Positions 18,276 through 26,063 of a stretch of DNA of 64,000 nt are shown here, piece by piece. Under the pieces are notes generated by a model. That model saw only the letters and a program-made list of their open reading frames with translations. It did not search any database and was not told where the DNA came from. The DNA comes from Pseudomonas fluorescens (GTDB lineage: Bacteria; Pseudomonadota; Gammaproteobacteria; Pseudomonadales; Pseudomonadaceae): assembly GCF_902497875.1 (NCBI RefSeq), contig NZ_CABVHY010000007.1:1-64000 (forward strand), written 5' to 3'. The position numbers and the translations under genes were made by a program. Each line of letters starts with the position of its first letter. Positions within the stretch are counted from its first letter, which is position 1.

Positions 18276-19163
18276 TTAGCTGCGACGTTCAACGATGTAG
18301 CGCGCCAGGTCGCGCAACGGCTCAGCCGCCGCGTCGAACGGTCGCAGAGCGTGCAAGGCTTGATCGCGCAGCTCCAGGGCATAGGCTTTAGCTGCGTCCA
18401 GGCCGAGCAAGGCCGGATAGGTCGGTTTGTCTCGGGCGATATCGGCGCCCTGGCGTTTGCCGAGTGTCGCGGTATCGCTCTCGACATCGAGAATGTCGTC
18501 TTGCACCTGAAACGCCAGGCCGATGGCTCGGGCATAAGTCTGCAAGGACTTCAGTTCGTCTGGTTGCGCACGGCCGCTGGCCAGGGCGCCGAGCTTGACG
18601 CTGGCTTCGATCAACGCGCCGGTCTTGTGCCGATGCATGTATTCGAGTGCTTGCTGATCGAGTTTGAGGCCGACCGAGCCGAGGTCGATGGCCTGACCGC
18701 CCACCATGCCCGCAGGACCTGCCGCCAATGCCAGGGTGCTGACCATGCGCAAAAGGGTTTCGCAATCCACTGCGCTCAGCCGCGGCTCGAGCAAGGCACT
18801 GAATGCCAGGCTTTGCAGACCGTCACCGGCAAGAATCGCGCAGGCTTCGTCGAAGGCCTTATGAGTGGTCGGCTGGCCGCGACGCAGATCGTCATCGTCC
18901 ATCGCCGGCAGATCGTCATGCACCAGTGAATATGCATGAATCAATTCCACCGCGCAGGCCGCGCCGTTAGCGTGTTCCGGTACACCACCGAGCGCTTCGC
19001 AGGCCGCGTAAGCCAGCAGCGGTCGCACGCGCTTGCCGCCATTCATTACGCTGTAGCGCATGGCGGCATAAAGGCGGGCCAGCTCAGGGCTCGGAGCGCG
19101 GAACAGGGTTTCCAGTGCAGCATTGACCCGGGCCTGACTGCTGGCCTGATAGGCGGCAATCAT
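18276..19163 (-). CDS. ispA: Farnesyl diphosphate synthase
   Basis: 295 residues from ATG 19163, overlapping the xseB stop as ATGA; the frame is open further upstream but that is the xseB region. The first aspartate-rich motif is [10 protein letters not shown] (from residue 83), the second is DDILD, and GGKRVRPLL and GGQAIDLG are also present. It makes geranyl and farnesyl diphosphate from IPP and DMAPP for quinones and undecaprenyl carriers. Confidence 0.98.
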   Translation of the reverse strand: MIAAYQASSQARVNAALETLFRAPSPELARLYAAMRYSVMNGGKRVRPLLAYAACEALGGVPEHANGAACAVELIHAYSLVHDDLPAMDDDDLRRGQPTTHKAFDEACAILAGDGLQSLAFSALLEPRLSAVDCETLLRMVSTLALAAGPAGMVGGQAIDLGSVGLKLDQQALEYMHRHKTGALIEASVKLGALASGRAQPDELKSLQTYARAIGLAFQVQDDILDVESDTATLGKRQGADIARDKPTYPALLGLDAAKAYALELRDQALHALRPFDAAAEPLRDLARYIVERRS

Positions 19164-19402
19164 TCTGGCTGTTCCGGGTCGAAGGGTTCCTCGGCCAGCT
19201 CGCCATCGCGTTCCAGCAGGATCTGCACCTTCTGCTCCGCCTGGGCCAACGCCGTCTGGCAATCGCGGGTCAGGCCGATGCCCTGTTCGAAGGCCGTCAA
19301 CGAGTCTTCCAGCGACAGCTCGCCGTTCTCCAGACGCTCGACCAGCGTTTGCAGGTCAGCGAGGGATTGTTCGAAATCCAGTGCAGCTTTTTTGCGGGCC
19401 AT
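19160..19402 (-). CDS. xseB: Exodeoxyribonuclease VII small subunit
   Basis: 80 residues with the XseB pattern [28 protein letters not shown] and [15 protein letters not shown], two helices that pair with the large subunit XseA (not in the window). Exonuclease VII degrades single-stranded DNA in both directions. First gene of xseB-ispA-dxs; its stop overlaps ispA. Confidence 0.97.
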   Translation of the reverse strand: MARKKAALDFEQSLADLQTLVERLENGELSLEDSLTAFEQGIGLTRDCQTALAQAEQKVQILLERDGELAEEPFDPEQPE

Positions 19403-19524
19403 GGCGGCAATTCCGGTTGACGGTAAACCGGCGCGACACTAGCAGAGAGAGGCTTTTTGGGCAAATGAGTGGACAGATGGATGTGCCAGGAATGCCTTGT
19501 GGAGTTCGGCGTTAGGCTCACCCA

Positions 19525-20673
19525 TCAGCGTTTGCCATTGCTCGGGTAGTTGATCTGGTAGCGGGTGCTACGGCCACCTCCGGGCAGGCGGACCAGGCAA
19601 CCCTTGTCCAGCAGGTCGGCCAAGTGGCGAGTCGCAGTCGCCTTGGAGACTTTTGCTACGGCCTGGTACTGAGCGGCGCTGATGCCATCTTCAAATCCTT
19701 TCTCGCCACCATCCAGCAGGCGGTTGAGCACCTTGGCCTGTTCCGGGGACAGAACCTGACCGCGGTGGTTCTGCCAGAAACGGGCTTTGCCGAGTACCAA
19801 CTCGATACGGGCCATGGCTTGTTGCAGGCTACGCAATAACGTATGGAGGAACCATTCGAGCCAGTCAGTAATATCCAGGGTGGCTTTCTGGCTGGCTTCC
19901 AATACACGGTAGTAGCCAGAACGATCGTCGAGGATGCTCGCCGACATGGCGTAGAAGCGGATGGCCTGGTCCTCGGCCTGGGCGAGGGCCAAGTCTGTGA
20001 TTGCCCGGGTGAGGCGGCCGTTGCCATCGTCAAAGGGATGGAGCGTGACGAACCAGAAGTGAGCGATGCCTGCCCGCAACAAGGGATCAAGCCGGGGTTG
20101 GGTACGGCTGGTTTTGAACCAGTCGAGGAAGGCGTTGAACTGTTGTTCCAGGCCTTGGCGCGCAGGTGCTTCAAAATGGACGGTGGGTCTGTCCAGGCGA
20201 CCCGATACCACCTGCATCGGTTCATCGCCACGCAGCGCGCCAACTCGAAGGTGTTGCGGGATAGGTTTTTCGTCTTCGGTGGGAAACAACCATTCATGCC
20301 AATGCAGCAAGCGCGCGAGGGTTAGTGGCTGGTCGAAATGCTGGGTCGCGTCCAGCATCAACTCCGCCAGCCCTTCACTGCGCTTGCTCACGTGGTTGCC
20401 ATCGAACTGTTTCATGCCCAAGCGACGCGCCAGAGATGAACGCACCGAACCGACGTTCAACTGCTCACCTTCAATGGCGGATGAAGTCACGATGTTCTGC
20501 AACAGCGTGTCCAACTCGCTTTGTGCGCTGAGTTCTCCCCCTGCGGAACCGGACATGCCCAACAGCCGTCCTTGCGCCTGCACGCACTCGCGCAACAACG
20601 GGGCGAGTCGCTCGGACTGCCATTGAAAATGCGGCCAATCAGGCTGTTGCCAGATCCAACGAAGGTGGTCCAT
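19525..20673 (-). CDS. Fic-family AMP-transferase with N-terminal inhibitory motif and C-terminal winged helix
   Basis: 382 residues. The N-terminal part (about 1-90, DUF4172-like) holds the inhibitory motif SSAIEG (about residues 64-69), as in class II Fic proteins that block their own ATP site. The Fic core has the full active-site motif HPFDDGNGRLTR starting at His212, so AMP transfer (or another nucleotidyl/phosphate transfer) is expected. The C-terminal 80 residues (AAQYQAVAKVSKATATRHLADLL, LVRLPGGGRSTRYQI) look like a winged helix-turn-helix, suggesting DNA binding and autoregulation. A pair of palindromes lies 20 bp upstream. It is divergent from a DUF1016 gene. The target protein is unknown. 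Confidence 0.92.
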   Translation of the reverse strand: MDHLRWIWQQPDWPHFQWQSERLAPLLRECVQAQGRLLGMSGSAGGELSAQSELDTLLQNIVTSSAIEGEQLNVGSVRSSLARRLGMKQFDGNHVSKRSEGLAELMLDATQHFDQPLTLARLLHWHEWLFPTEDEKPIPQHLRVGALRGDEPMQVVSGRLDRPTVHFEAPARQGLEQQFNAFLDWFKTSRTQPRLDPLLRAGIAHFWFVTLHPFDDGNGRLTRAITDLALAQAEDQAIRFYAMSASILDDRSGYYRVLEASQKATLDITDWLEWFLHTLLRSLQQAMARIELVLGKARFWQNHRGQVLSPEQAKVLNRLLDGGEKGFEDGISAAQYQAVAKVSKATATRHLADLLDKGCLVRLPGGGRSTRYQINYPSNGKR

Positions 20674-20693
20674 AGGTTCGTGCTCTTGACGAT

Positions 20694-20720
20694 GAGCCGA
20701 ATATGGAAGTTATTCGGCTC
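20694..20720. promoter_or_regulatory. Palindromic operator 1 of the fic/DUF1016 divergent region
   Basis: GAGCCGAAT, 9 bases, then ATTCGGCTC: perfect 9-bp arms, starting 21 bp upstream of the fic start codon. The same repeat occurs again 7 bp further on (20728-20754). It is the likely binding site of a dimeric regulator, with the winged helix of the Fic protein as the first candidate. Confidence 0.75.
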
Positions 20721-20725
20721 ATTTA

Positions 20726-21763
20726 GTGAGCCGATTGTGTGGGCTATTCGGCTCAGCGTCTAGCTCCAATACCCCGCCCTCGGATGCAAGTTTTAGCGAA
20801 ATCACCCAACTGATTGTTTCCGCTCGGCAGCGAGCGGTGCAGGCCGTCAATACCGAGCTGATCGAGCTGCACTGGCAGGTTGGGGCTTATATCAGCCACA
20901 AGATCGAAGCCGCGGAGTGGGGTGATGGCGTGGTTGCTCAATTGGCCACTCACCTCGCGCGAACTCAGCCCGGATTGCGCGATTTTACACGTCCTAATCT
21001 CTTTCGTATGCGCCAGTTTTACGAGGCATACCGGCATGACGCAAAAGTCTCAGCACTGCTGAGACAATTACCCTGGACCCAAAACCTGATCATTCTCAAT
21101 CAAAGCAAGCGCCCTGAAGAGCGCGAGTTTTACCTGCGGATGGCGATTCAGGAAAAATGGTCGAGCCGGGAGCTCGAACGCCAGTTCAAGGCCGCGCTAT
21201 TTGAGCGTTCCGTCATAAGCCCGGCAAAACTCTCACCACTGGTGAGACAAATGCATCCAGAAGCCTTGAGTGTGTTCAAGGACACGTACATGGTCGAGTT
21301 TCTCGACCTGGCACAGGGGCATGTCGAGGCGGATTTGCAGGGTGGGTTGCTGCGAAGGCTCAGGGATTTTCTCATCGAGTTGGGAAGGGGCTTTTGTTTC
21401 GTTGGCTCGCAGTATCCGTTGCAGGTTGGCGGCCGCGATTTTGCGTTGGATCTGCTGTTCTTCCATCGGGGATTGAATTGTCTAGTGGCGATTGAGCTGA
21501 AGGTCGGGCGCTTCGAGCCGGAGTACGTGGGCAAACTGGATTTCTACCTGGAGGCTCTGGATCGCAATGTCCGCAAACCTCATGAAAACCCGGCGCTCGG
21601 GGTTTTGCTGTGCGCAAGCAAAGATGATGAAGTCGTCGAGTACGCCCTCAACCGTTCACTTTCGCCGGCATTGATCGCGGAATATCAGACTCAGCTGCCG
21701 GACAAGAAACTGTTGCAGGCCAAGCTGCATGAGTTTTATGCGCTGAATGCAGGTGGGGCTTGA
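20726..21763 (+). CDS. DUF1016 / YhcG-family PD-(D/E)XK nuclease-domain protein
   Basis: Up to 345 residues. The N-terminal DUF1016 domain has AVNTELIELHWQVGAYIS, LRDFTRPNLFRMRQFYEAY and ILNQSKRPEEREFYLRMAIQEKWSSRELERQ. The C-terminal domain has RDFALDLLFFHR and LVAIELKVGRFEPEYVGKL, the D...ELK pattern of a PD-(D/E)XK nuclease. Family members sit in defence or mobile contexts. The start is uncertain: GTG 20726 has no ribosome site and lies at the edge of an operator, and TTG 20735 is inside it, so the true start may be later or the mRNA leaderless. It is divergent from the Fic gene and shares the double operator with it. Confidence 0.82.
   Translation: MSRLCGLFGSASSSNTPPSDASFSEITQLIVSARQRAVQAVNTELIELHWQVGAYISHKIEAAEWGDGVVAQLATHLARTQPGLRDFTRPNLFRMRQFYEAYRHDAKVSALLRQLPWTQNLIILNQSKRPEEREFYLRMAIQEKWSSRELERQFKAALFERSVISPAKLSPLVRQMHPEALSVFKDTYMVEFLDLAQGHVEADLQGGLLRRLRDFLIELGRGFCFVGSQYPLQVGGRDFALDLLFFHRGLNCLVAIELKVGRFEPEYVGKLDFYLEALDRNVRKPHENPALGVLLCASKDDEVVEYALNRSLSPALIAEYQTQLPDKKLLQAKLHEFYALNAGGA
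20728..20754. promoter_or_regulatory. Palindromic operator 2 of the fic/DUF1016 divergent region
   Basis: GAGCCGATT, 9 bases, then ATTCGGCTC: the same 27-bp layout as operator 1, with one mismatch between the arms. The centre-to-centre distance is 34 bp, about three helical turns, so two dimers could bind on nearly the same DNA face. It overlaps the upstream-most possible start of the DUF1016 gene. Confidence 0.75.
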
Positions 21764-21802
21764 GCGATTTCCCGTGTGAATCACTTTGTTTCAGGCATTA
21801 AA

Positions 21803-21823
21803 AAGCCGGCTTGTGGCCGGCTT
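21803..21823 (-). terminator. Rho-independent terminator (minus strand)
   Basis: AAGCCGGC, a 5-base loop and GCCGGCTT form a perfect 8-bp stem. Read on the minus strand it is followed by TTT, so it ends minus-strand transcripts from the repressor and small ORF. The same stem may also help end the DUF1016 transcript, though no T-run follows on that strand. Confidence 0.75.
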
Positions 21824-21841
21824 CTCGGGGACTGGCTTGGC

Positions 21842-22054
21842 TCATTTTTGGTAAGCCGCGCCAGCCTTCAAAACGTACACCCGGATCTTGCGTCCGGCTG
21901 TGGGACTTGGCGAGAAAATCATCTGCCGCGTCGGGGCGATCTGGCCGTGCTGGACGGACGATGCGCGAATGTAGGGCGCAGCATACTGATTTTTTTGAAA
22001 AATTCCCAGCCTAAAGGGCGATCCAGAGCTATCGCGTGCTGAAAAATCGCCCAA
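21842..22054 (-). CDS. Short orphan reading frame upstream of a terminator (uncertain)
   Basis: The open frame begins at a TTG near 22054. The coding-like part is the C-terminal 48 residues, which include QHGQIAPTRQMIFSPSP and RKIRVYVLKAGAAYQK, with Pseudomonas-like codon choice. It stops 18 bp before a minus-strand terminator. No good ribosome site is seen for a full-length start, while the ATG at 21922 would give only about 26 residues. It could be a small protein, the 3' remnant of a lost gene, or a non-coding RNA. A stem-loop (22008-22059) separates it from the repressor gene. Confidence 0.3.
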   Translation of the reverse strand: MGDFSARDSSGSPFRLGIFQKNQYAAPYIRASSVQHGQIAPTRQMIFSPSPTAGRKIRVYVLKAGAAYQK

Positions 22055-22059
22055 AGGCT
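22008..22059. other. Stem-loop at the end of the repressor gene
   Basis: The outer arms AGCC/GGCT and inner arms GGGCGAT/ATCGCCC pair with a small A/T internal loop. It begins at the repressor stop codon on the minus strand and may trim or partly end its transcript before the short orphan frame. Confidence 0.5.
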
Positions 22060-22763
22060 TATTGGAGCGCTACGTTCGGTCGGCGTTTGGTGAGTGTTGA
22101 CCACCAGAATACCCAGCCGAGGACCTGGATGTTTTGCGCCTTGATCTGTTCGGTGCTGAACAATTCGTCCGGGTATTCGGTGTCGTTGTGGCTGCACAGT
22201 CGAAGGGTGCCAGTGGGTAGGCGGTACAGGTAGTTCACCCGCAGCCTTCCGTGGTGCTGGAGGGCGTAGATTTCGCCGTCGACGATCTGGGTCAGGCTTC
22301 GGTCAATGGCAATGGTGGAACCGTCCTGAATCTTTTCCGCCATGTTGTTGCCGCTCATGGGCGCGCAGACGGCTTTATCCGGATCGACCTCCAGTGATTC
22401 CAGATAGTGTCTCGGCAATCGCACACTGTGACCGGTTATTTCGATGGTGTTTGCATCGGGTTGGGTGGACGTCTCTTTATAACAAGGGATTTCTACATCC
22501 GTCGGCTGCAGGTCGTCTTTATAAATCCCGATAGTTTCCGTTGTTGCAAGTTTAGTTGGGTATTTCGGGCCTTCGCCGGTGTACAACCACTTGCTGTTGA
22601 CGGATAACAGCCGGGCAAACTCGTCCATTCGCCAGAGCGGCACGCCGCGCTTGTACCAGTTGTTCACGTGCTGAGGCTTTGCATTGCAAAATTTTGCAAA
22701 CTCTGTGGGCTTGAGGTTGACCTCTTTGAGGAGTGCCTTGAAGCGATCGCCGGATGTATTCAT
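22059..22763 (-). CDS. LexA/CI-like repressor with a dead S24 dyad
   Basis: 234 residues: an N-terminal helix-turn-helix (about 5-60, FKALLKEVNLKPTEFAKFC and KPQHVNNWYKRG) and a C-terminal S24-peptidase fold. The serine motif usually written GxSM reads GNNM, with Asn140 in place of Ser, and the lysine position reads RVNYL, with Asn177 in place of Lys. The 37-residue spacing equals that of LexA (Ser119/Lys156), so the alignment is secure. Self-cleavage is therefore not expected. Two AT-rich palindromes upstream are likely operators. It resembles prophage or pyocin-type regulators, but no phage genes lie nearby. Confidence 0.88.
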   Translation of the reverse strand: MNTSGDRFKALLKEVNLKPTEFAKFCNAKPQHVNNWYKRGVPLWRMDEFARLLSVNSKWLYTGEGPKYPTKLATTETIGIYKDDLQPTDVEIPCYKETSTQPDANTIEITGHSVRLPRHYLESLEVDPDKAVCAPMSGNNMAEKIQDGSTIAIDRSLTQIVDGEIYALQHHGRLRVNYLYRLPTGTLRLCSHNDTEYPDELFSTEQIKAQNIQVLGWVFWWSTLTKRRPNVALQ

Positions 22764-22791
22764 GAAAACGGATTTTACGGAGGCGCGATAA

Positions 22792-22807
22792 TTGTTTAAA
22801 TAAACAA
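22792..22807. promoter_or_regulatory. Palindromic operator 1 upstream of the S24-like repressor
   Basis: TTGTTTAAATAAACAA has perfect 7-base arms TTGTTTA/TAAACAA. It lies about 30 bp upstream of the repressor start in an AT-rich stretch, as expected for an autoregulatory site. Confidence 0.6.
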
Positions 22808-22876
22808 AGTGTTCAATTTTTATAGGAATTAGTTAGTAGGGTTTAGGCTGTTTTTACAGTATTAAGTGCGCCATAA

Positions 22877-22894
22877 ACAAATAGTACTATTTGT
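22877..22894. promoter_or_regulatory. Palindromic operator 2 upstream of the S24-like repressor
   Basis: ACAAATAGTACTATTTGT is a perfect 18-bp palindrome, with flanking TAA and GTTTA extending the similarity to operator 1 (shared half-site TAAACAA). It sits 70 bp further from the gene. Two such sites suggest cooperative binding by the repressor or control of a lost divergent promoter. Confidence 0.6.
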
Positions 22895-22937
22895 GTTTAA
22901 TTGGGGGTGTGTAAGTTGTTGTGTTGTTCAAGGCATT

Positions 22938-22965
22938 AAAAAACCCCGGATAACCGGGGTTTTTT
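22938..22965. terminator. Bidirectional Rho-independent terminator after ppa
   Basis: AAAAAACCCCGG, a 4-base loop and CCGGGGTTTTTT form a strong stem with A- and T-runs on both sides. It lies 30 bp past the ppa stop codon and would end ppa transcripts and any plus-strand transcript from the AT-rich region. Confidence 0.9.
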
Positions 22966-22994
22966 ATGCTGCGACGCTACGAGCGAAGACAGGC

Positions 22995-23522
22995 TCAGCC
23001 TTTATAGGCTGCGACCGACTTCATGATCTCGGTGCGAGCGGCTTCTGCGTCGCCCCAACCTTCGATCTTCACCCATTTGCCTTTTTCGAGGTCTTTGTAG
23101 TTCTCGAAGAAGTGCTTGATCTGCTCGAGCAGCAGACCTGGCAGGTCGGTGTACTCTTTGACGTCGACGTACAGCTGGGACAGCTTGTCGTGTGGAACTG
23201 CGATCACTTTGGCATCGCCACCGCCATCATCGGTCATGTGCAGGATGCCGACCGGACGTGCGCGGATCACCGAACCAGGAGCAACCGGGTAAGGGGTCAC
23301 GACCAGCACGTCGAGGGGGTCACCGTCGTCAGCCAGGGTGTTGGGGATGAAGCCGTAGTTGGCCGGGTAGAACATTGGGGTGGCCATGAAACGGTCAACG
23401 AACAGGCAGTCGCTGTCTTTGTCGATTTCGTATTTGATCGGCGCGTGGTTGGCCGGAATCTCGATGGCGACGTAGATGTCGTTCGGCAGGTCTTTGCCAG
23501 CCGGAATCTTGCTGTAGCTCAT
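22995..23522 (-). CDS. ppa: Inorganic pyrophosphatase
   Basis: 175 residues, standard for the bacterial family I enzyme. The Mg-binding signature [13 protein letters not shown] lies near residue 64, with [16 protein letters not shown] and [14 protein letters not shown] before it. It hydrolyses pyrophosphate and so drives biosynthetic reactions; hexameric in the cytosol. It is monocistronic, with a strong bidirectional terminator downstream. Confidence 0.98.
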   Translation of the reverse strand: MSYSKIPAGKDLPNDIYVAIEIPANHAPIKYEIDKDSDCLFVDRFMATPMFYPANYGFIPNTLADDGDPLDVLVVTPYPVAPGSVIRARPVGILHMTDDGGGDAKVIAVPHDKLSQLYVDVKEYTDLPGLLLEQIKHFFENYKDLEKGKWVKIEGWGDAEAARTEIMKSVAAYKG

Positions 23523-23633
23523 TGGGCGGTGCCCCCGTGATTGGCCAAATGACTTGGCCGGATTGACCTAAAAGTGGCGGCGATTATAGGCATATTCCGC
23601 CGTCGATGCCACGTACCAGAGGTCGTGTAGACC

Positions 23634-24446
23634 TTAGTCGTGTACCCGATAGTCCGGATGGACTGTCTGCAGTTGCTTGAGTCTGGCCAATGGGTCCTGA
23701 CGATAAAACAGCTGCAATTGCTGGTAAACCTGCGGATAAGCGCCACTGAGCAGGTCTGGAGCACTGAAGAAGTATTCGCTGGTGACGGCAAAGAACTCGG
23801 CGGGGTTTTCCGCGGCGTACGGATCGATTGGTGTTTCGGCGTCGGGATTGCGATCCAGTTGACGATTGAGGTCGTCGTAGGCGTGTTGCATCACCGATGA
23901 CCATTCGCTGGCTCGCATGTCGCTGTGCAGTGGCGGCATGCCATTGGCGTCGCCGTTGAGCATGTCGAGTTTGTGCGCCAGTTCGTGGATAACCAAGTTG
24001 TAACCTTCCCAGCCGCCGCTGGCAAGGACCCCGGGCCAGGCCAGAATAACCGGCCCCTGTTGCCAGGCTTCGCCGCTGTGTTCGCCCTCCCACTCATGCT
24101 CGACGCCGGCGGCATCGCGATGCCGCTGCGGGCTGAGAAAGTCATCCGGGTACAGCACGATTTCGTGAAAGCCCTGATACCAGTTCAGTTCGCCCAGATG
24201 CAGCAGCGGCAATTGCGCCTGCGCCGCCAGCAGCAGTCGCTCCTCCTGGTGAAGTTCGACACCAGGCAGGGTGGTGAGGTGCTTGGCTTGCAGGAACAGT
24301 ACGCTGGACTCGCGCAACCATTGGTCTTCAGCGTCGCTCAGGCCATCGAGAAAACGCAGGTGTTCACGCACTCGTCGCCAGGTTTCAAGCGCAACGGGAT
24401 GCTTGGCCAGCGTGCGCTGGCGGCGCCAGGCAGTGAGTGACCACAT
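23634..24446 (-). CDS. mtfA: MtfA-family zinc metallopeptidase
   Basis: 270 residues from ATG 24446 (a TTG two codons earlier is the alternative). The HExxH zinc motif HELAHKLD lies at residues 154-158 and a downstream glutamate in NPAEFFAVTSEYFF is the likely third ligand. Other family motifs are EIVLYPDDFL and GPVILAWPGVLAS. In E. coli MtfA binds the repressor Mlc and has aminopeptidase activity. Whether a Mlc homologue exists here cannot be seen. It starts 7 bp after the DedA gene, so both probably share a transcript. Confidence 0.92.
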   Translation of the reverse strand: MWSLTAWRRQRTLAKHPVALETWRRVREHLRFLDGLSDAEDQWLRESSVLFLQAKHLTTLPGVELHQEERLLLAAQAQLPLLHLGELNWYQGFHEIVLYPDDFLSPQRHRDAAGVEHEWEGEHSGEAWQQGPVILAWPGVLASGGWEGYNLVIHELAHKLDMLNGDANGMPPLHSDMRASEWSSVMQHAYDDLNRQLDRNPDAETPIDPYAAENPAEFFAVTSEYFFSAPDLLSGAYPQVYQQLQLFYRQDPLARLKQLQTVHPDYRVHD

Positions 24447-24452
24447 GGGCAA

Positions 24453-25109
24453 TCAGCGTGATCCGGCTTTGGAGGCTGAGTTGGCCAGGCGGCTGCGGAC
24501 GATGCCGATAATCATCGGCAGCAGCGATAGCAGGATAATGCCCACCACCAGCAGCGACAGGTTCTGCTTGATGAACGGGACATTGCCGAAGAAGAAGCCG
24601 AGTGTCACCAGCCCGCCGACCCAGAGGAGGGTGCCGGCAACGCTGAAAGCCAGAAACCGTGGGTAGGGCATCTTCGCCACGCCGGCGACGAACGGCGCGA
24701 AGGTCCGAATGATCGGCATGAAACGCGCGAGAGTTACTGTCTTGCCGCCATGCTTGTCATAAAAATCGTGGGTTTGCTGCAAATAGTCGCGGCGAAAGAT
24801 TTTCGAGTCGGGATTACTGAACAGGCGTTCGCCGACCGTTCGGCCAATTATATAGTTGGTGCTGTCACCAAGGATCGCCGCCACCATCAACAGGCCTGCC
24901 AGCAATACCGGGTCCATGCCGCCGCCTGCCGCTACGGCTCCGGCGATGAACAGCAGCGAATCGCCAGGCAGGAATGGCATCACCACCAGACCGGTTTCGC
25001 AGAAGATCACCAGAAACAGGATGGCGTAGATCCATGACCCGTAGTTGGTTACCAGCAAATCGAGATAGACATCGAGATGCAAGATAAGGTCGAGCGGGTT
25101 GAAATCCAT
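24453..25109 (-). CDS. DedA-family membrane protein
   Basis: 218 residues with the DedA/VTT pattern: ETGLVVMPFLPGDSLLFIAGAVAA (about 38-61), GDSTNYIIGRTVGERLF, and the conserved arginine motif ARFMPIIRTFAPFVAGVAKMPYPRF. The protein has about five hydrophobic segments and a basic tail. DedA proteins act in the inner membrane, some as undecaprenyl-phosphate or phospholipid flippases. A second DedA domain is fused to PAP2 at 41.8-43.1 kb. It is followed within 7 bp by mtfA. Confidence 0.92.
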   Translation of the reverse strand: MDFNPLDLILHLDVYLDLLVTNYGSWIYAILFLVIFCETGLVVMPFLPGDSLLFIAGAVAAGGGMDPVLLAGLLMVAAILGDSTNYIIGRTVGERLFSNPDSKIFRRDYLQQTHDFYDKHGGKTVTLARFMPIIRTFAPFVAGVAKMPYPRFLAFSVAGTLLWVGGLVTLGFFFGNVPFIKQNLSLLVVGIILLSLLPMIIGIVRSRLANSASKAGSR

Positions 25110-25497
25110 GGAGGTACCTGTGGTGATGGCCCGCTTTGGCAGATCCGTGCGAAGGCTTCGAAATAGGTGGCTACACAGCGCTGTAATTTTTCTTACAGGC
25201 TGCAGAGGTCGGCATTATACGGTCTGAGAGGTGGATTGCGTGTCGAGATTGTAGCGGGGGATTTCGCCTGGGGGAGGCGGGATAGGGCTTTCAGGGATCT
25301 GACGGTGTTGGACATACCCTTGTGGCGAGGGAGCTTGCTCCCGCTCGAGCGCGCAGCGGTCGCAAATTGGACTCATGTGGTATATCTGACATAATGCGTC
25401 GCCGGTTTTACGACTGCTTCGCAGCCGAGCGGGGGCAAGCCCCCTCGCCACAAAAAGCCGCTCACCACGGCCTTCACCACCGCCTCTCGCCTGGTGA
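25110..25497. other. Gene-free gap with one REP pair
   Basis: This 388-bp stretch between the DedA gene and the acetyltransferase gene holds a REP pair (25321-25452) and upstream sequence of the DedA gene. No convincing reading frame or RNA gene was seen. Confidence 0.6.
25321..25452. repeat. REP inverted repeat pair (TGTGGCGAGGG family)
   Basis: TGTGGCGAGGGAGCTTGCTC at the left and GCAAGCCCCCTCGCCACA at the right are inverted copies, each with a GCTCG/CGAGC inner stem. They lie downstream of the GNAT gene and upstream of the DedA gene. Confidence 0.85.
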
Positions 25498-25956
25498 TTA
25501 CTCTTCGCTGATAGGCAGTATGTAGTTCTTGAACTCGGTGTCTTCGCGAAAACCGATGGATTCGTAGGTTTTCTGCGCCACTTCGTTGTTGCTGCTGGTG
25601 GATACCCGCATGCGCACGGCGTGGGTTTCCTTGGCCATTTTTTTTGCGGTGCGGATCAGGTTGTCGGCCACCAGCTGTCGACGGGACTCTTCGGCGACAT
25701 AAATATCGTTGAGGATCCACACGCGTTTTAGCGACAGGGAGGAGAAGCTCGGGTACAGCTGACAAAAGCCCAGCAGCTTGCTGCTGTCTTCATCGGACAA
25801 GGCCAGGTAGATCACCGATTCCTTGCGTCGCAGGCGCTTTTCGAGGAAGGCCCGGGAGGAGTCGGGATACGCCAGCGCACCATAGAACTCACGGTATTTG
25901 ACGAATAAGGGGGTCAGCAGGTCCAGGTGTTCCAGCGTCGCTTGAGTAATGCGCAT
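25498..25956 (-). CDS. GNAT-family N-acetyltransferase
   Basis: 152 residues from ATG 25956 with GAGG seven bases upstream; a TTG at 25974 is less likely. The GNAT core is visible: IYLALSDEDSSKLLGFCQLYPSF (beta strands 2-4), ILNDIYVAEESRRQLVADNLI (the acetyl-CoA loop region, where R-R-Q-L-V-A replaces the usual Q/RxxGxG/A) and SSNNEVAQKTYESIGFRED. Single-gene unit. The substrate is unknown. Confidence 0.9.
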   Translation of the reverse strand: MRITQATLEHLDLLTPLFVKYREFYGALAYPDSSRAFLEKRLRRKESVIYLALSDEDSSKLLGFCQLYPSFSSLSLKRVWILNDIYVAEESRRQLVADNLIRTAKKMAKETHAVRMRVSTSSNNEVAQKTYESIGFREDTEFKNYILPISEE

Positions 25957-26063
25957 GGTAGGCCTCAACTTCAAGTGGGTGTGACGGCAAACGGATCATT
26001 ACTCGGGCAGCCGTGATCCGATGCTGCCTAAAGCCTGCAAAAAGCGCAATCAGGATACTGCCA

